This document shows, in pieces, positions 63,442 through 64,000 of a DNA stretch of 64,000 nucleotides. Origin of the DNA: an uncultured Treponema sp. (lineage in GTDB: Bacteria > Spirochaetota > Spirochaetia > Treponematales > Treponemataceae). The notes beneath the pieces were generated by a model. That model saw nothing but the letters and a program-made list of their open reading frames with translations, was not told the DNA's origin and ran no database searches. Location: the NCBI GenBank assembly GCA_900317625.1, contig ONHK01000006.1, positions 1-64,000 of the forward strand, written 5' to 3'. Position numbers and translations under genes: made by a program. Position 1 is the first letter of the stretch. Each line of letters starts with the position of its first letter.

Positions 63442-64000
63442 ATGAAAGCAAAAATTGCAGTTTACGACACACGCTCTTATGATAAAAGTGCGCTTTTGAA
63501 ATCAAACGAAAATTTTGGATTTGAATTTGATTTTTTTGAATTCAGATTGACGGAAAAAACTGTTTTTTCGGCAAAAGGTTTTGATGCGGTCTGCATTTTT
63601 GTAAATGATGTTGCAGATGAAGCTGTAATCAAGGCTTTGGCAGAAGAAAAAGTTAAGCTAATCGTGCTTAGATGCGCCGGATTCAACAATGTTGATTTAA
63701 AAGCTGCCGAAAAATACGGAGTAAAAGTCCTGCGCGTCCCAGCCTATTCGCCGCACGCAGTTGCCGAGCACGCGCTTTCACTTCTTCTTTCGCTTACACG
63801 CCACATTCCTCAGGCTTATGTGCGCACAAAAACCGCAAATTTCAACCTTGAAGGTTTAACAGGCCGAGAACTTTATGGGCTTACAGCAGGAATTTACGGA
63901 ACCGGAAAAATCGGACGCATTATGGCGGAACTTCTCTCTGGATTTGGAATGAAAATCATTTTGTGCGATCCGTTCCCGAATAATCAATGGGCAGACGAAA
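63442..64000 (+). CDS. D-lactate dehydrogenase family protein (partial, cut by window end)
   Basis: The first 186 codons of a D-2-hydroxyacid dehydrogenase. It has KIAVYDTRSYDKSALL at the N-terminus, LIVLRCAGFNNVDL, RVPAYSPHAVAEHALSLLLS and the NAD-binding GIYGTGKIGRIMAELL, matching fermentative D-lactate dehydrogenases (LdhA-like). RBS AGGAAC precedes the ATG at 63442. The catalytic C-terminal half is outside the window. Confidence 0.88.
   Translation, partial: MKAKIAVYDTRSYDKSALLKSNENFGFEFDFFEFRLTEKTVFSAKGFDAVCIFVNDVADEAVIKALAEEKVKLIVLRCAGFNNVDLKAAEKYGVKVLRVPAYSPHAVAEHALSLLLSLTRHIPQAYVRTKTANFNLEGLTGRELYGLTAGIYGTGKIGRIMAELLSGFGMKIILCDPFPNNQWADE

Noticed and set aside
1-64000. tRNA or rRNA genes
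   Set aside because: I looked for T-loop motifs and cloverleaf patterns and found none that were convincing. A tRNA scan would settle it.

Overview
The window looks like a chromosomal segment of a host-associated (gut or rumen type) spirochaete of the genus Treponema. This is inferred from the low-GC, A-rich coding style, many lipoproteins with loose lipoboxes and a YihY protein fused to a cyclic-nucleotide domain. A SPOR protein, LicD, spirochaete-like housekeeping genes and poly-G homopolymer tracts in surface genes (known from T. pallidum) also fit. No 16S rRNA or tRNA is present, so the species is not fixed.

Layout. (1) 74-12042, minus strand: one tightly packed surface-glycan operon. 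It holds a Wzy-like polymerase, a Wzx flippase, a GDPD lipoprotein, LicD, a TagD-type cytidylyltransferase, a class V aminotransferase, an unknown AT-rich gene, the complete GDP-D-glycero-D-manno-heptose pathway (hddC-gmhB fusion, gmhA, hddA), a 17-codon micro-ORF, a glycosyltransferase, an acyltransferase and an unknown first gene. Most junctions are ATGA stop-start overlaps. It is divergent from an XRE regulator, with two palindromes 31 bp apart between them. (2) 12743-21895: asnS, yihY-cNMP, pyrG, guaA, a NusG-II/Gx-transporter pair and apbE. (3) 21956-43313, minus strand: a cluster of large starch-active or surface lipoproteins (isoamylase, three alpha-amylases, an Ig-repeat protein, CotH and a phosphatase-like protein). 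(4) 43554-53477: a conserved unknown, a VWA protein, a DJ-1 protein, ackA, purN, the purE-purF-purM operon and a pseudouridine synthase. (5) 53617-64000: polA, coaE, a SPOR protein, envelope proteins, folD, folE2 and a partial D-lactate dehydrogenase.

The most interesting system is a set of six poly-G tracts of 8-11 bases, all read as G in the coding strand, in or next to surface genes. In three starch-cluster genes the tract breaks the frame at its present length (G10, G11, G9), and a change of one base would restore a full-length lipoprotein. In two glycan-operon genes the tract is in frame (G8, G9), and in one lipoprotein gene it forms the ribosome-binding region (G8). A fourth starch gene, the isoamylase, is cut by a single in-frame TAG. 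Together these suggest slipped-strand phase variation of surface polysaccharide and surface starch use. Five of the starch-cluster lipoproteins share an N-terminal module with an IPxGKNR signature, and two share a promoter and an identical 16-nt leader motif.

A second theme is GC-rich palindromic repeats. One three-hairpin family lies between genes and also, in frame, inside polA and the Gx transporter gene, much like Rickettsia palindromic elements. Another has a constant loop with covarying stems.
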